From Rariglobus sp. (lineage in GTDB: Bacteria > Verrucomicrobiota > Verrucomicrobiia > Opitutales > Opitutaceae): a stretch of DNA of 64,000 nucleotides. The stretch is taken from positions 28,532-92,531 of the forward strand of contig JAQSWS010000007.1 in the NCBI GenBank assembly GCA_029266495.1, given 5' to 3'. The translations under genes and the position numbers were made by a program. Positions 30,461 through 39,550 of this stretch are shown here, in pieces. The first letter of the stretch is position 1, and every line of letters starts with the position of its first letter. Under the pieces are notes generated by a model. It made no database searches. It was not told the origin of the DNA and worked only from the letters and a program-made list of their open reading frames with translations.

Positions 30461-30560
30461 TAGCCGAGCTGAATCAGGTGGAACGCGTTGCGGCAAAGCT
30501 CCGCCCAAACCAGCGCGTTGAGGTCAACGCGCTCCACCTGTGAAGCGTTCAGTTCGGCTA
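30461..30560. repeat. About 100-bp composite inverted repeat between convergent genes, with an alternative internal hairpin
   Basis: tagccgagctgaa-t-caggtggaacgcgttg ... caacgcgctccacctg-tgaagcg-ttcagttcggcta; internal AGCGCGTTGA-GG-TCAACGCGCT. Confidence 0.93.
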
Positions 30561-30588
30561 CAGTTTTTATCTAAACGGCTCTAACGCC

Positions 30589-31935
30589 CTATCGGTGCTG
30601 GCGGCGCGTGGCCACACGTCCGCCGCCATATTCGAATGCTCCGATGTCGGGGTGCGCATCACGGGGCACCTCATCGATATCGAGCACCGGCGCGAGCGTC
30701 GCCGATCCGGCATCACGCGCCTTGCTGCCCGCGATCAGCATAAAATTGAAGCCGGCGTAATTCACGAAATGCTCCTCCGGATTCGTGCTCACCAGATTGT
30801 GATCCTCCGTGCCGATGTCCTTCGCGTTGGTCATCGCCCACACGAGATTGTTGCGCACGGTGTTTCCGGTCGAAGGACTCTTGTTCTTGTGCGCGGTCAC
30901 CTTCAGCCATGGGGCGATATCATGGCCGTTGATGGGATTTTTGATGACCGTGTTATTCACGATGCGACAATTGCGCGCCCCATAAAAAGCGATGCCCTGA
31001 TATTGGTCGGTCACCACGAGGTTGTTTTCGACCGTCCAATTTTCAAAGAAGCCATCGAAACACCCGATCCCTTGCATCCGGCTCTTCAGCGGCTGGTCCG
31101 GATCGGTGTAACTGATGAACGTGTTGCCGCGCAGCGTGACGTTTTTGACGACGCCCGAGCCCACCTTCTCGCCGCCGCGTCCGCCGCTCCAGCTCTGAAA
31201 GCCATCGTCGTGATTGGCGTCCACCGCAAAGGCGTTCTTCACGAGGTTGTAGTCGTAGACGGTGTCGTCCGACAGTCCGCGAATGCCGTCCGCTGAAAAG
31301 TTCGCGATCGTGTTGCGCGAGACGCGCGAACCGACGCACTCGCGATTTAAAACAATCCCGTGATTGATCGCCGAAATCCGGTTGTTCCGGAGCGTCGTCG
31401 CCGGAGCAAAGGACGTGATCCCTCCGCATGCGCGCGCCAGCCAGTCCTCTTTCGTCCACCCGGCAATGCTGCCCGCCGAATAAAGATCGCAGTCTTCGAG
31501 GGTGATCGCGCGGCTGCTGGCGTTGATTTTGACGAGGATGACTTTCCCCGGTGCGCCGGAGATCTCGGGACTGATCCTGAGGCCGGATGCGATCCAGTGG
31601 GCCGCGTTGTCAAACGTGAGCGAACGGAGTCCCGGTTTGTGCCCAGGCTGCGCCGTGATTGTCACCGCGCCATCCGCCTTGCCCTTGACCACCGGCTCCC
31701 CGTGATAGCCATCGCGTAAATAAATCACATCGCCGGCGGCGAACGTTTTGCCGGCGGTGAAAACCGCCTCCAGCGTGCTCCACGGCCGGGCGGATGTGCC
31801 CGGATTGGCCATGTCGCCGGACGCAGGGTCGACGTAATAACCGGCCGCCGAAACGACCGGGACGACCCACCGGATCGCGAGGGCCACCAGGCAAGCCAGG
31901 CGCATCAATTGGAGAGAGCGAAGGGGAATGTGCAT
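30589..31935 (-). CDS. Secreted right-handed beta-helix protein (polysaccharide-lyase-like)
   Basis: YYVDPASGDMANPGTSARPWSTLEAVFTAGKTFAAGDVIYLRDGYHG, repeated N-x(n)-N beta-helix coils. Confidence 0.82.
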   Translation of the reverse strand: MHIPLRSLQLMRLACLVALAIRWVVPVVSAAGYYVDPASGDMANPGTSARPWSTLEAVFTAGKTFAAGDVIYLRDGYHGEPVVKGKADGAVTITAQPGHKPGLRSLTFDNAAHWIASGLRISPEISGAPGKVILVKINASSRAITLEDCDLYSAGSIAGWTKEDWLARACGGITSFAPATTLRNNRISAINHGIVLNRECVGSRVSRNTIANFSADGIRGLSDDTVYDYNLVKNAFAVDANHDDGFQSWSGGRGGEKVGSGVVKNVTLRGNTFISYTDPDQPLKSRMQGIGCFDGFFENWTVENNLVVTDQYQGIAFYGARNCRIVNNTVIKNPINGHDIAPWLKVTAHKNKSPSTGNTVRNNLVWAMTNAKDIGTEDHNLVSTNPEEHFVNYAGFNFMLIAGSKARDAGSATLAPVLDIDEVPRDAHPDIGAFEYGGGRVATRRQHR

Positions 31936-31991
31936 AAAATGGATATGGCAACGAAGACCGCCACGGAAAAAGTCGCCATGGCGTCCGCTGC

Positions 31992-32783
31992 CTAACGCCC
32001 GATCGCGCCGGCCCAGCTGGTGGCGACCATGAACTCATCGCCGGACATCAACCGGCTGCCCTTGAACTCCACGCGGTCGAACGTGCCGACGTCGATGTTG
32101 CGCAACAGGGCGGATGGCGTGGCGGGCGGATTCGGACCCGGCTCGGGGTTCACAAACAGATCCACCTCGTCGTTGTTTGCACCGGAGGTGAATTGGATGC
32201 GCACGACGAGCAGGGTCGTCTGGTTCTGGGTGATCGCCGTGTCGCTCGCCGCGACCATTGTCCCCTTCGCCACCGCCCATTGCGGCGCCGGGCCCGTGTC
32301 GCCGATCGTCAGCTTGATGCCGCCCCCCGCGCTCGCTCCCGCCAGGTTGACCGCACCGATCAACGCCCCCGTCGCATCCGCCCCGTCGGCGCGCAGCAGC
32401 ACGCCGACCCACAGCGTCGTGCCGGCTTTGCCCAGACGGTAAACGTCGTCACCGTCGAGCACCCGGTAGTCCGGCGGCATCGCACTGGGATTGATCGACC
32501 GGGCGGCCACCCGATTACTCGTGAACCGCAGGGCATTTCCCAGCCCGCGGATCGCCTCCGTGGAGAGACCGGGGGCGATCACGTCGTTGCTGCTGCTCCA
32601 CGTCGCGCCCGTCCAGCCGAAGTCCGAGGCGGAATCGGGGGCCGACTTGATCGTGGCGGCAGGCGCATAATCGAACGGCTCACAGGCAATCGGCCCGCTG
32701 TAGTCGAAGGTGTCGCCGCTTTCCTCGTTGGCGTTCAGCGAAAAGGCGGCCGATGCGAATAAAAGAGCCGTGATAGTTTTCAT
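31992..32783 (-). CDS. Secreted stand-alone C-terminal domain, paralogous to the C-terminal third of the next gene
   Basis: CEPFDYAPAATIKSAPDSASDFGWTGATWSSSNDV...FKGSRLMSGDEF. Confidence 0.75.
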   Translation of the reverse strand: MKTITALLFASAAFSLNANEESGDTFDYSGPIACEPFDYAPAATIKSAPDSASDFGWTGATWSSSNDVIAPGLSTEAIRGLGNALRFTSNRVAARSINPSAMPPDYRVLDGDDVYRLGKAGTTLWVGVLLRADGADATGALIGAVNLAGASAGGGIKLTIGDTGPAPQWAVAKGTMVAASDTAITQNQTTLLVVRIQFTSGANNDEVDLFVNPEPGPNPPATPSALLRNIDVGTFDRVEFKGSRLMSGDEFMVATSWAGAIGR

Positions 32784-34795
32784 CGCCCGATGGCCGTCGC
32801 CCAGTGGGTCGCGAGGGTGAACTCGTCACCCGACATCAACCGGCTGCCCTTGAACTCCACGCGATCGAACGTGCCGATATCGACGTTGCGCAACATGGCC
32901 GACGGCGTGCCGGGCGGATTAATGCCCAGGGACGGGTTGACGAAAAGGTCTACCTCGTCGTTCATCGAGCCGGCGACGAATGTGATGCGGACGACGAGCA
33001 GGGTCGTCTGGTTTTGCGTGATCGTCGTGCCGCTCGCCGCGACCGTCGTGGCCTTCGCCACCGCCCACTGCGCGGCCGTGCCCACGTCACCGACCGTCAG
33101 CTTGACGCCGCCGCCGGTGCTCGAACCCGACAGGTTGATCCCGCCCAGCAAAGCACCCGTCGCATCGGCTCCGTCCGCACGCAGCAGCACGCTGAGCCAC
33201 AGCGTCGTGCCGGTCTTTCCCAGGCGATAAACGCCGTCGCCATCGAGCACCCGGTAATCCAGCGGCATGGCATTCGGATCGAGCGAACGGACCGCTGCGA
33301 TGTTGCTGGTGAACTGGAGTGTGTTTCCGGTTACAGGAAGCGCGCCCTGCGAAAGTCCGGGGGTGATCACGTCGTTGCTGCTGCTCCAGGTCGTTCCGGT
33401 CCAGCCAAAGTCCGAGGCGGAGTCGGCCGCCGAGCTGACGGTGGTCGTCGCCGCATAGTCGAACGGCTCGTAGGCGATCAACCCGGCATATTCGAACGCA
33501 CCGATGTCAGGCGCGGCGTCGCGGGCCATCTCGTTGAGATCGAGGGCGGGCGCGAGCGTGGCCGAGCCGGTGTCGTGCGCCGTGCTGGTGGACAGCAGAT
33601 TGAAGTCGAGCCCCGCATAATTGACGAAGTGGGCGGTCGGGCTGGTGCTGATGAGGTTGGTGTCGACGGTGCCGACAGTTCCCTGGTTGGACATGCTCCA
33701 GAGCAAATTATTGCGCACGGTGTTGCCGCTGGAGGCGGTGCCGTTTTTGTGCGGCGCGACCCGCAGCCACGGGGTCATCGTGAAGGCGTTGATCGGATTC
33801 TTCATCACGGTGTTGTTGATCAAGCGGCAGTTGGTCGCCCCGTAGAAGGAAATGCCCTCGTATTGGTTCGTGACGACGAGGTTGTTCTCGACCGTCCAGT
33901 TGTCGAAAAATCCGTCGAAGCAACCAATCCCTTGCATGCGGCCTTTGAAGGGCTGCGCGGGGTCGGTGTAGCTGATGAACGTATTGCCGCGCAACACCAC
34001 GTTGCTCACCGTGGCGCCGCCCACGGGGACGCCATTGCGACCGCCGCTCCAGCTCTGGAAGCCGTCGTCGTGGTTGTCGTCGATCGCGAAAGAATTTTGA
34101 ACGAGGTTGTATTCGTAGACCGAGTTGCTGGAGAGGCCGCGAATGCCGTCGTAGGCGAAGTTCGTGATCGTGTTGCGCGACACCAGGGAGCCGGTCGCCT
34201 CCTGATTCACGATGACTCCGTAATTGATGTTGGAGATCCGGTTGTCGCGAATCGTCGTGGTCGGCGCGAACGTCGTGATGGCGCTGCCTGAACGCGTGAG
34301 CCAGTCCGCCTCGGTCCAGCCGGCGATGCTGCTTTCCGAATAGAGATCGCAGTCTTCGAGGGTGATCAACTGGCAGCTGTTGTTGATCGTCACCAACATG
34401 ATCTTCGCCGGCGTGCCGGAGGTCTCGGGGCTGATTTTCAGACGCGAGACAACCCAGCGCGAGGCGTTGCTGAACGTGAGCGAACGCACGCCGGGGGCAT
34501 GTCCCGACTGCGCGGTGATCGTCACGGTGGCGGTCGGGTTGCCCTTGACCGTGGGGTTCCCGTGATAGCCATTGCGCAGGTAAATCACATCGCCGGCGAC
34601 AAAGCTTTTGTTGGCCGTGAAAACCGCTTCAAGCGTGCTCCACGGGCTGGCCGAGGTGCCGGGATTGGTCATGCTGCCGGTGGCGGGATCGACATAGTAA
34701 CTGGTCGCCGAGGCGACCGGGACGAACAGGAGAACAAAAACAGGGGCGATGAGGCGGCGCACCGAAGCGCCGGCGGACAGGGTAACGAAGTGCAT
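32780..34795 (-). CDS. Secreted beta-helix + C-terminal domain fusion protein
   Basis: N-terminal part near-identical in pattern to 30589-31935, C-terminal part to 31992-32783. Confidence 0.83.
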   Translation of the reverse strand: MHFVTLSAGASVRRLIAPVFVLLFVPVASATSYYVDPATGSMTNPGTSASPWSTLEAVFTANKSFVAGDVIYLRNGYHGNPTVKGNPTATVTITAQSGHAPGVRSLTFSNASRWVVSRLKISPETSGTPAKIMLVTINNSCQLITLEDCDLYSESSIAGWTEADWLTRSGSAITTFAPTTTIRDNRISNINYGVIVNQEATGSLVSRNTITNFAYDGIRGLSSNSVYEYNLVQNSFAIDDNHDDGFQSWSGGRNGVPVGGATVSNVVLRGNTFISYTDPAQPFKGRMQGIGCFDGFFDNWTVENNLVVTNQYEGISFYGATNCRLINNTVMKNPINAFTMTPWLRVAPHKNGTASSGNTVRNNLLWSMSNQGTVGTVDTNLISTSPTAHFVNYAGLDFNLLSTSTAHDTGSATLAPALDLNEMARDAAPDIGAFEYAGLIAYEPFDYAATTTVSSAADSASDFGWTGTTWSSSNDVITPGLSQGALPVTGNTLQFTSNIAAVRSLDPNAMPLDYRVLDGDGVYRLGKTGTTLWLSVLLRADGADATGALLGGINLSGSSTGGGVKLTVGDVGTAAQWAVAKATTVAASGTTITQNQTTLLVVRITFVAGSMNDEVDLFVNPSLGINPPGTPSAMLRNVDIGTFDRVEFKGSRLMSGDEFTLATHWATAIGR

Positions 34796-34958
34796 GGGGG
34801 ATGTGCATTCAGGTTGGGGTAAACCACGGCGAAAGCTGCCGTGGCGAAAGCTTAAGGGGAAAACTCCCCGGAGATCGGAAAGGCGGGGGCGGACCTCCGG
34901 GCCGCCTGGCTTGCGACCGGCGGACGCGAGGGTCCCGTCCCGCCCGGGCGGGCGAAAC

Positions 34959-36440
34959 TCAGCAACGACGACGGCGGATCATCACGCCGGCCAGGGCCAG
35001 CCCGCCGAGCATCACCGCATATGTGGACGGCTCGGGAATGGCGGCGAACGACAGATAACCCTGCGAGTCGATCAATGCCTCGAAGCCATTGATCGTGATT
35101 TGGGAAAGCTGCGTTTCCGTGAGGCCGGCGGCGCTCGTTCCGATGCGCACGCTGTCCGTGCCCGTGTTGAAATTGACGATGTTGAGCGTGGTCAGGCTCG
35201 TCCAAGCGATGCCGTTGCTGGCGGAGAACACCAGGGCGGACGCGCCCGAGCCGAGGTCGATCGTCGAGTTGGCCGTAAGCGAAAGCGTTCCCAGTGTTTC
35301 GCCAAAGCCGCCGGTCGCAAACGTGCCGCCGGAGAGCACCAGATTGCTGGCGTCGGCAATGCGATTGGCCGCGCCCAGAGCCAAGGTGCCTTCGCTCACG
35401 GTGGTGGTGCCCGTGTAAGTGTTGTTGCCCGAGAGCGTCCAGGTGCCCGCGCCGGCTTTGATGAGTGCAACCTTGCCTGCACCGGCGCCGTTGCCGATCA
35501 CGCCGGTGACCTCGTCGCCGAGCGTGCCGCTGCCGCTCAGTTGAACGTTCGCGGTCTCGGTGCTGAGCGAGGTGTCGTTGGCCACGAGGGAACCGCTGAG
35601 TTTGAGCGCGCCGGTCGCGCCGGTCGTGTCGATGACCCGGCGATTCGCGGCGTTGGAGGACGCCCGCAGGGTGATCGTCTTGTTGGAGGTTTCACCCGCA
35701 CCGGTGTAGTTGAGCGTTTGAACGGTGGACGAGGCGCCCGTTTCGCCGATGATGATCGAACCGGTGCCAAGGCTGCCGGCCGCACCCGTGTTGCCCAGGC
35801 TCTTGATGGACACCTTCACGTTTCTTCCCGAGGTGCCGATCACCGCCCCGCCGCTAAAATCGTTCGCCGTATTGTTGATCTGAAACTCCGCCGTCGTTCC
35901 GGCCGGCGACGTGGTGCTGTTGAGAAAATTAATGCCCGCGGTGGTCGCCGAGCTGATTTTCCCGTTCACGATCAACGTTCCACCCGCCGCTTGGGAAAAG
36001 TTCTGAAACGATCCGTTTCTGCCAAGGATGATCGCCGAACTGATCGTATTGGTGCCGCTCGTGTTTTGGGCGACGATCGCGGAGGTGGAGTTATTCAACC
36101 GCAGCGAAAAACCACCGGTGCTGGTGATATCGTAACCGCTGGCGGTGGTATTGAAGAGCAGTTGGGCCAAGGTCCAGTTGGCGCTCACGTTGGGATTGGC
36201 AACCGACGTGCCTCCGAACGTGGCAATATCGGCGTTGCTGGTATTGGAAGTCCCCGTCACGCCCGGCACGCCGGCCGACCAGTTCCCGGCGGTTTGAAAA
36301 TCGGTGCCGCCCGAGTTGCTCCACGTGCTGCTGGCCGCATGCAACCCGGCGGGAATGGCGAGCACACTCGATAACGACGCAAGGAGATAAAAACGACGCA
36401 GAGGCGCGTTGGCGACAGGACGGATGAAACCAGGGTTCAT
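34959..36440 (-). CDS. PEP-CTERM sorting-domain protein with autotransporter-type PATR repeats
   Basis: GAGTWTLSGNNTYTGTTTVSEGTLALG; C-terminus AAIPEPSTYAVMLGGLALAGVMIRRRRC. Confidence 0.92.
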   Translation of the reverse strand: MNPGFIRPVANAPLRRFYLLASLSSVLAIPAGLHAASSTWSNSGGTDFQTAGNWSAGVPGVTGTSNTSNADIATFGGTSVANPNVSANWTLAQLLFNTTASGYDITSTGGFSLRLNNSTSAIVAQNTSGTNTISSAIILGRNGSFQNFSQAAGGTLIVNGKISSATTAGINFLNSTTSPAGTTAEFQINNTANDFSGGAVIGTSGRNVKVSIKSLGNTGAAGSLGTGSIIIGETGASSTVQTLNYTGAGETSNKTITLRASSNAANRRVIDTTGATGALKLSGSLVANDTSLSTETANVQLSGSGTLGDEVTGVIGNGAGAGKVALIKAGAGTWTLSGNNTYTGTTTVSEGTLALGAANRIADASNLVLSGGTFATGGFGETLGTLSLTANSTIDLGSGASALVFSASNGIAWTSLTTLNIVNFNTGTDSVRIGTSAAGLTETQLSQITINGFEALIDSQGYLSFAAIPEPSTYAVMLGGLALAGVMIRRRRC

Positions 36441-36551
36441 GGGGACGAGGGGGTGGGTTGGAGGTTCATTAAACCAGCGCCCGGACTGGGGAGCGCTGAT
36501 TCAAAAGGGGAGGAACGGAGAGGTGCCGACGAAACGAACGAAATTAAAGCT

Positions 36552-36569
36552 TGATCACACGAATGATCT
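36552..36569. promoter_or_regulatory. Putative LacI-family operator 3 (TGATCACACGAATGATCT)
   Basis: Exact copy of operator 2, in a divergent intergenic region. Confidence 0.72.
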
Positions 36570-36614
36570 TACGCTTTTTTGAAGTCAAGCGCGCTTTTTA
36601 TCGCCCCTAGAATT

Positions 36615-36632
36615 TGATCATTCCTGTGATCA
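36615..36632. promoter_or_regulatory. Putative LacI-family operator 4 (TGATCATTCCTGTGATCA)
   Basis: Same TGATC-N8-TGATC architecture; centre is 63 bp from operator 3 centre. Confidence 0.68.
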
Positions 36633-36715
36633 TGTTCCGCGTATTCCCGCCCCGCCGCTATCACCGGCTTTCCTCTGATATTTTCGTGTAATTTTTTATT
36701 CTTAAGCCTCTTACG

Positions 36716-39550
36716 ATGGATACCCCCCGGCTTTCACTACTCCTTTGCCTCAGTTGCTCGTTTTTACCTTTTCGAGTCTGCGCCCAGAAACCTGACTCCG
36801 CCGAAGGGCTCCTCAACGCCGCCCTGCCCGCGTATGGAGCGCAGCTTTCGTTCGAGGCCTCCGCCACGGCATTCAAGGACCGCAAATCCTCCGTCTCCGA
36901 GCTGGTCGATGGCACCTCGAACACGCGTTTCGTCGTCACCGGCGCACCTTACACCGTCACGATTTCGCTGCCGTTCCCGGTCAACGTAAACCGCCTCGCC
37001 CTGCTCCAGTCCACCAAGGTCACCGAAGCCGCCCCCAAGGACCTCGAGGTCTCCTTCGACGCCACGCCTCCCGTCCCTTTTACCCTCCACCCCACCCGCC
37101 CGGCCCGCAACAAACCCGCCTGGCAGGAATTTCCCGTCGGGCGCCCGGTTCAACAGGTCAAAATCACCGTGCTTTCCCACCATGCGGGAACAGTTGCGTG
37201 GGGCGGCTTGGGCGAAATCGCCCTCCTCACCGACGAGCCCCTCGACAAAAAATTCGCCATTCCCGGCTACGAGGCCGGCTCCCCCGCTTTCGTCCACGTC
37301 GCCAATCCGGCCTCGGTCGCCACCGCGCCCCGCGTCGCCCTTCCTCCTCGCGCGCAACCCGGCGAATTTCCCCGCTTGCTCTTCACCCCCAAGGAACTGG
37401 CCGCCTTCCGCACCGAGCTCAACGCCTCCGAACGAGGCCGCACCACCCTCCAGCAACTCCTCAATCTCGCCAGGGGCCAGCTCGCCCATCCCGAGTTCCC
37501 CAGCCCCGAAGACACCGCCGCCAACCGGGCCGATGCCCGGCACATCGCCCTCGCCCACCGCGCCCAAACCCTCGGCCTCGCCTTTGCCCTCACCGGCGAT
37601 GCCGCCTGCGCCCGGCACGCCCGCGACATCCTCCTCGGTTATGCCAAACGCTACGAAAGCTATCCGCGCCATTCCGGTCGCAACAAAAACGACAGCGCCA
37701 AAGTGATGTTCCAGCGCCTCTCCGAGGCCATGTGGTTGATTCCCCTGCTGCAAAGCTACGACTACCTCCGCGCCAGCGATGTCCTCACCCCCGCCGACAT
37801 CCACACGATCGAAACCGCTCTCATCCGCCCCGCCCTCCTCGAAATCCGCCGCCGCGACCCCGCCGCCGAAGTCGCCGACCGCGCCCGCAAAGACGCCGGC
37901 TGGCGCACCTCCGTCCCCCCGCCCTCGCGCCAGGGCAAGTTCCCCAACTGGATCAACTTTTACAGCACCGCCACCCTCATGGCCGGCTCCCTCATGGACG
38001 ACCGCGACTTGATGGACCTCGCCGCCGCCGACTTCCGCGCCGCCATCGCCACGGGTATCGGCGATGATGGCATGTGGGGCGAAGGCGCGATCGGCTACCA
38101 ACTCTTCGCCATGAGCGTGATGGTTCCCGGCTTCGAAGCCGCCGCCCGCCAGGGCATCGACCTCTGGAACGTCCTCGACGGGCGGTTCAAGCGGCTCTTC
38201 GACACGCCGCTCCGCTACGCCTACCCCGACGGCACCCTTCCCGGCATCAACGACTCCGGCCGCGGACGCCTCGGCACCTGGCAATCGATGGTCTATGACT
38301 ACGGTTACCTCCGCTACGGCGACCCCGCCTACGCCTTCGTCGTCAACGCCAGCCCCCGCCAGCTCCAGACCTCCGAGGGCGTCTACGCACCCACCCGCGT
38401 TTACGAGCTTCTCCCCGAACCGTCCGCCCTGCCCGGCGGCAGCACGCTCTTCGACAGCCTCGGCTACGCCGTCCTCCGCGATAAAAACAAGTATTCGCTT
38501 CTCAAATACGGTCCGCACGGCGGCGTTCACGGCCACTACGATCGCCTCAACCTGATCCTTTTCGGCGAAGGCAAAAACGGCGCCCGCGACGAACTCGGCG
38601 GCGAACCCCGGTTTCATCCCTACACCGACCCGCTCCATGACGAATGGACGATCCACACCGTCGCCCACAACACCGTCACCGTCGACGAACGCACCCAGGC
38701 CGCCGGCGAGGGCCGCCTGCTGCTCTACGAGGACACCCCCGCGCTCAAGGTCATGCGCGCCCAATCCACCTCGTCCTACCCCGGCGTGCTCCTCGATCGC
38801 ACCGTGATCGTCACCCCCGGCGCGATCATCGATCTTTTCCACGGACGCAGCGCCCTCCCGCACACCTGGGATCGCACCCTGCGCTTCAACGGACCCCAGG
38901 AAAACTTCCCGCCCGCCTCCGCCGCTCCTGCCCCGCTCGGTCCGACCGACGGCTATGAACACCTCCAGGTCGTCGCCCGCCGGGCCGCCCCCGGCGATTG
39001 GTCCGCCTCTTGGGCCACAAAAGCCGGCCGCCTCTCCGTCATCGCCCCCGCCGTGCCCGGCCGCGAACTCATCCAGGCCACCGGCCCCGTCGACGTGCAG
39101 GCCAACCTCCTCCGCCTCACCGGCACCTCCGCCGACTTCCCGCTCATCCACACGCTCGACGGCTGGCCCGGCCGCGTGAAATCCGCCCGCTGGTCCGCCA
39201 CGCCCGAAACCGGCGTCCTCGAAGCCGTCCTTGAAGACGACGCCAACTCCCGCCTCACCGTCATCGTCGCCCAACGCACCAGTGCCTGGAAAGCCGCCGG
39301 CTGGTCCAGCGACGCCCGCGTGCTCGTTGCCCAACGCACTGGCGGCGACACGCGCCTCTTCATCGGCGGCGGCACCTTCGCCGAAAACGACTCGGTCACT
39401 GTCCGCCAGCCCGCCATTGGCAACCACCTCGCCCAGGTCACCGCCGGCGAAGTGCGCATTCTCTCCACCTGGACGGCGCCACCCACCCGTGGCCCTGAGC
39501 GTGAGCCCAAGGATCGATTACCCCCGGATCCCACCCCCCTCAAACCATGA
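36716..39550 (+). CDS. Heparinase II/III-like polysaccharide lyase with N-terminal discoidin-like domain
   Basis: PRLLFTPKELAAFR, NWINFYSTATLMAGSLM, YGPHGGVHGHYDRLNLILFGEG, HNTVTVDERTQ. Confidence 0.8.
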   Translation: MDTPRLSLLLCLSCSFLPFRVCAQKPDSAEGLLNAALPAYGAQLSFEASATAFKDRKSSVSELVDGTSNTRFVVTGAPYTVTISLPFPVNVNRLALLQSTKVTEAAPKDLEVSFDATPPVPFTLHPTRPARNKPAWQEFPVGRPVQQVKITVLSHHAGTVAWGGLGEIALLTDEPLDKKFAIPGYEAGSPAFVHVANPASVATAPRVALPPRAQPGEFPRLLFTPKELAAFRTELNASERGRTTLQQLLNLARGQLAHPEFPSPEDTAANRADARHIALAHRAQTLGLAFALTGDAACARHARDILLGYAKRYESYPRHSGRNKNDSAKVMFQRLSEAMWLIPLLQSYDYLRASDVLTPADIHTIETALIRPALLEIRRRDPAAEVADRARKDAGWRTSVPPPSRQGKFPNWINFYSTATLMAGSLMDDRDLMDLAAADFRAAIATGIGDDGMWGEGAIGYQLFAMSVMVPGFEAAARQGIDLWNVLDGRFKRLFDTPLRYAYPDGTLPGINDSGRGRLGTWQSMVYDYGYLRYGDPAYAFVVNASPRQLQTSEGVYAPTRVYELLPEPSALPGGSTLFDSLGYAVLRDKNKYSLLKYGPHGGVHGHYDRLNLILFGEGKNGARDELGGEPRFHPYTDPLHDEWTIHTVAHNTVTVDERTQAAGEGRLLLYEDTPALKVMRAQSTSSYPGVLLDRTVIVTPGAIIDLFHGRSALPHTWDRTLRFNGPQENFPPASAAPAPLGPTDGYEHLQVVARRAAPGDWSASWATKAGRLSVIAPAVPGRELIQATGPVDVQANLLRLTGTSADFPLIHTLDGWPGRVKSARWSATPETGVLEAVLEDDANSRLTVIVAQRTSAWKAAGWSSDARVLVAQRTGGDTRLFIGGGTFAENDSVTVRQPAIGNHLAQVTAGEVRILSTWTAPPTRGPEREPKDRLPPDPTPLKP

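Noticed and set aside
29113-30537. 474-aa minus-strand ORF beginning MERVDLNALVW
   Set aside because: Starts in the 30461-30560 repeat and then runs antisense to the GH-like gene; spurious.
34827-34880. CCACGGC-GAAAGCT-GCCGTGG hairpin between PEP-CTERM and beta-helix genes
   Set aside because: Possible terminator on the minus strand but lacks a convincing U-tract; left unassigned.
36764-39427. 887-aa minus-strand ORF (Gly/Ala/Glu-rich)
   Set aside because: Antisense shadow of the heparinase gene; composition typical of reverse frames in high-GC coding DNA.
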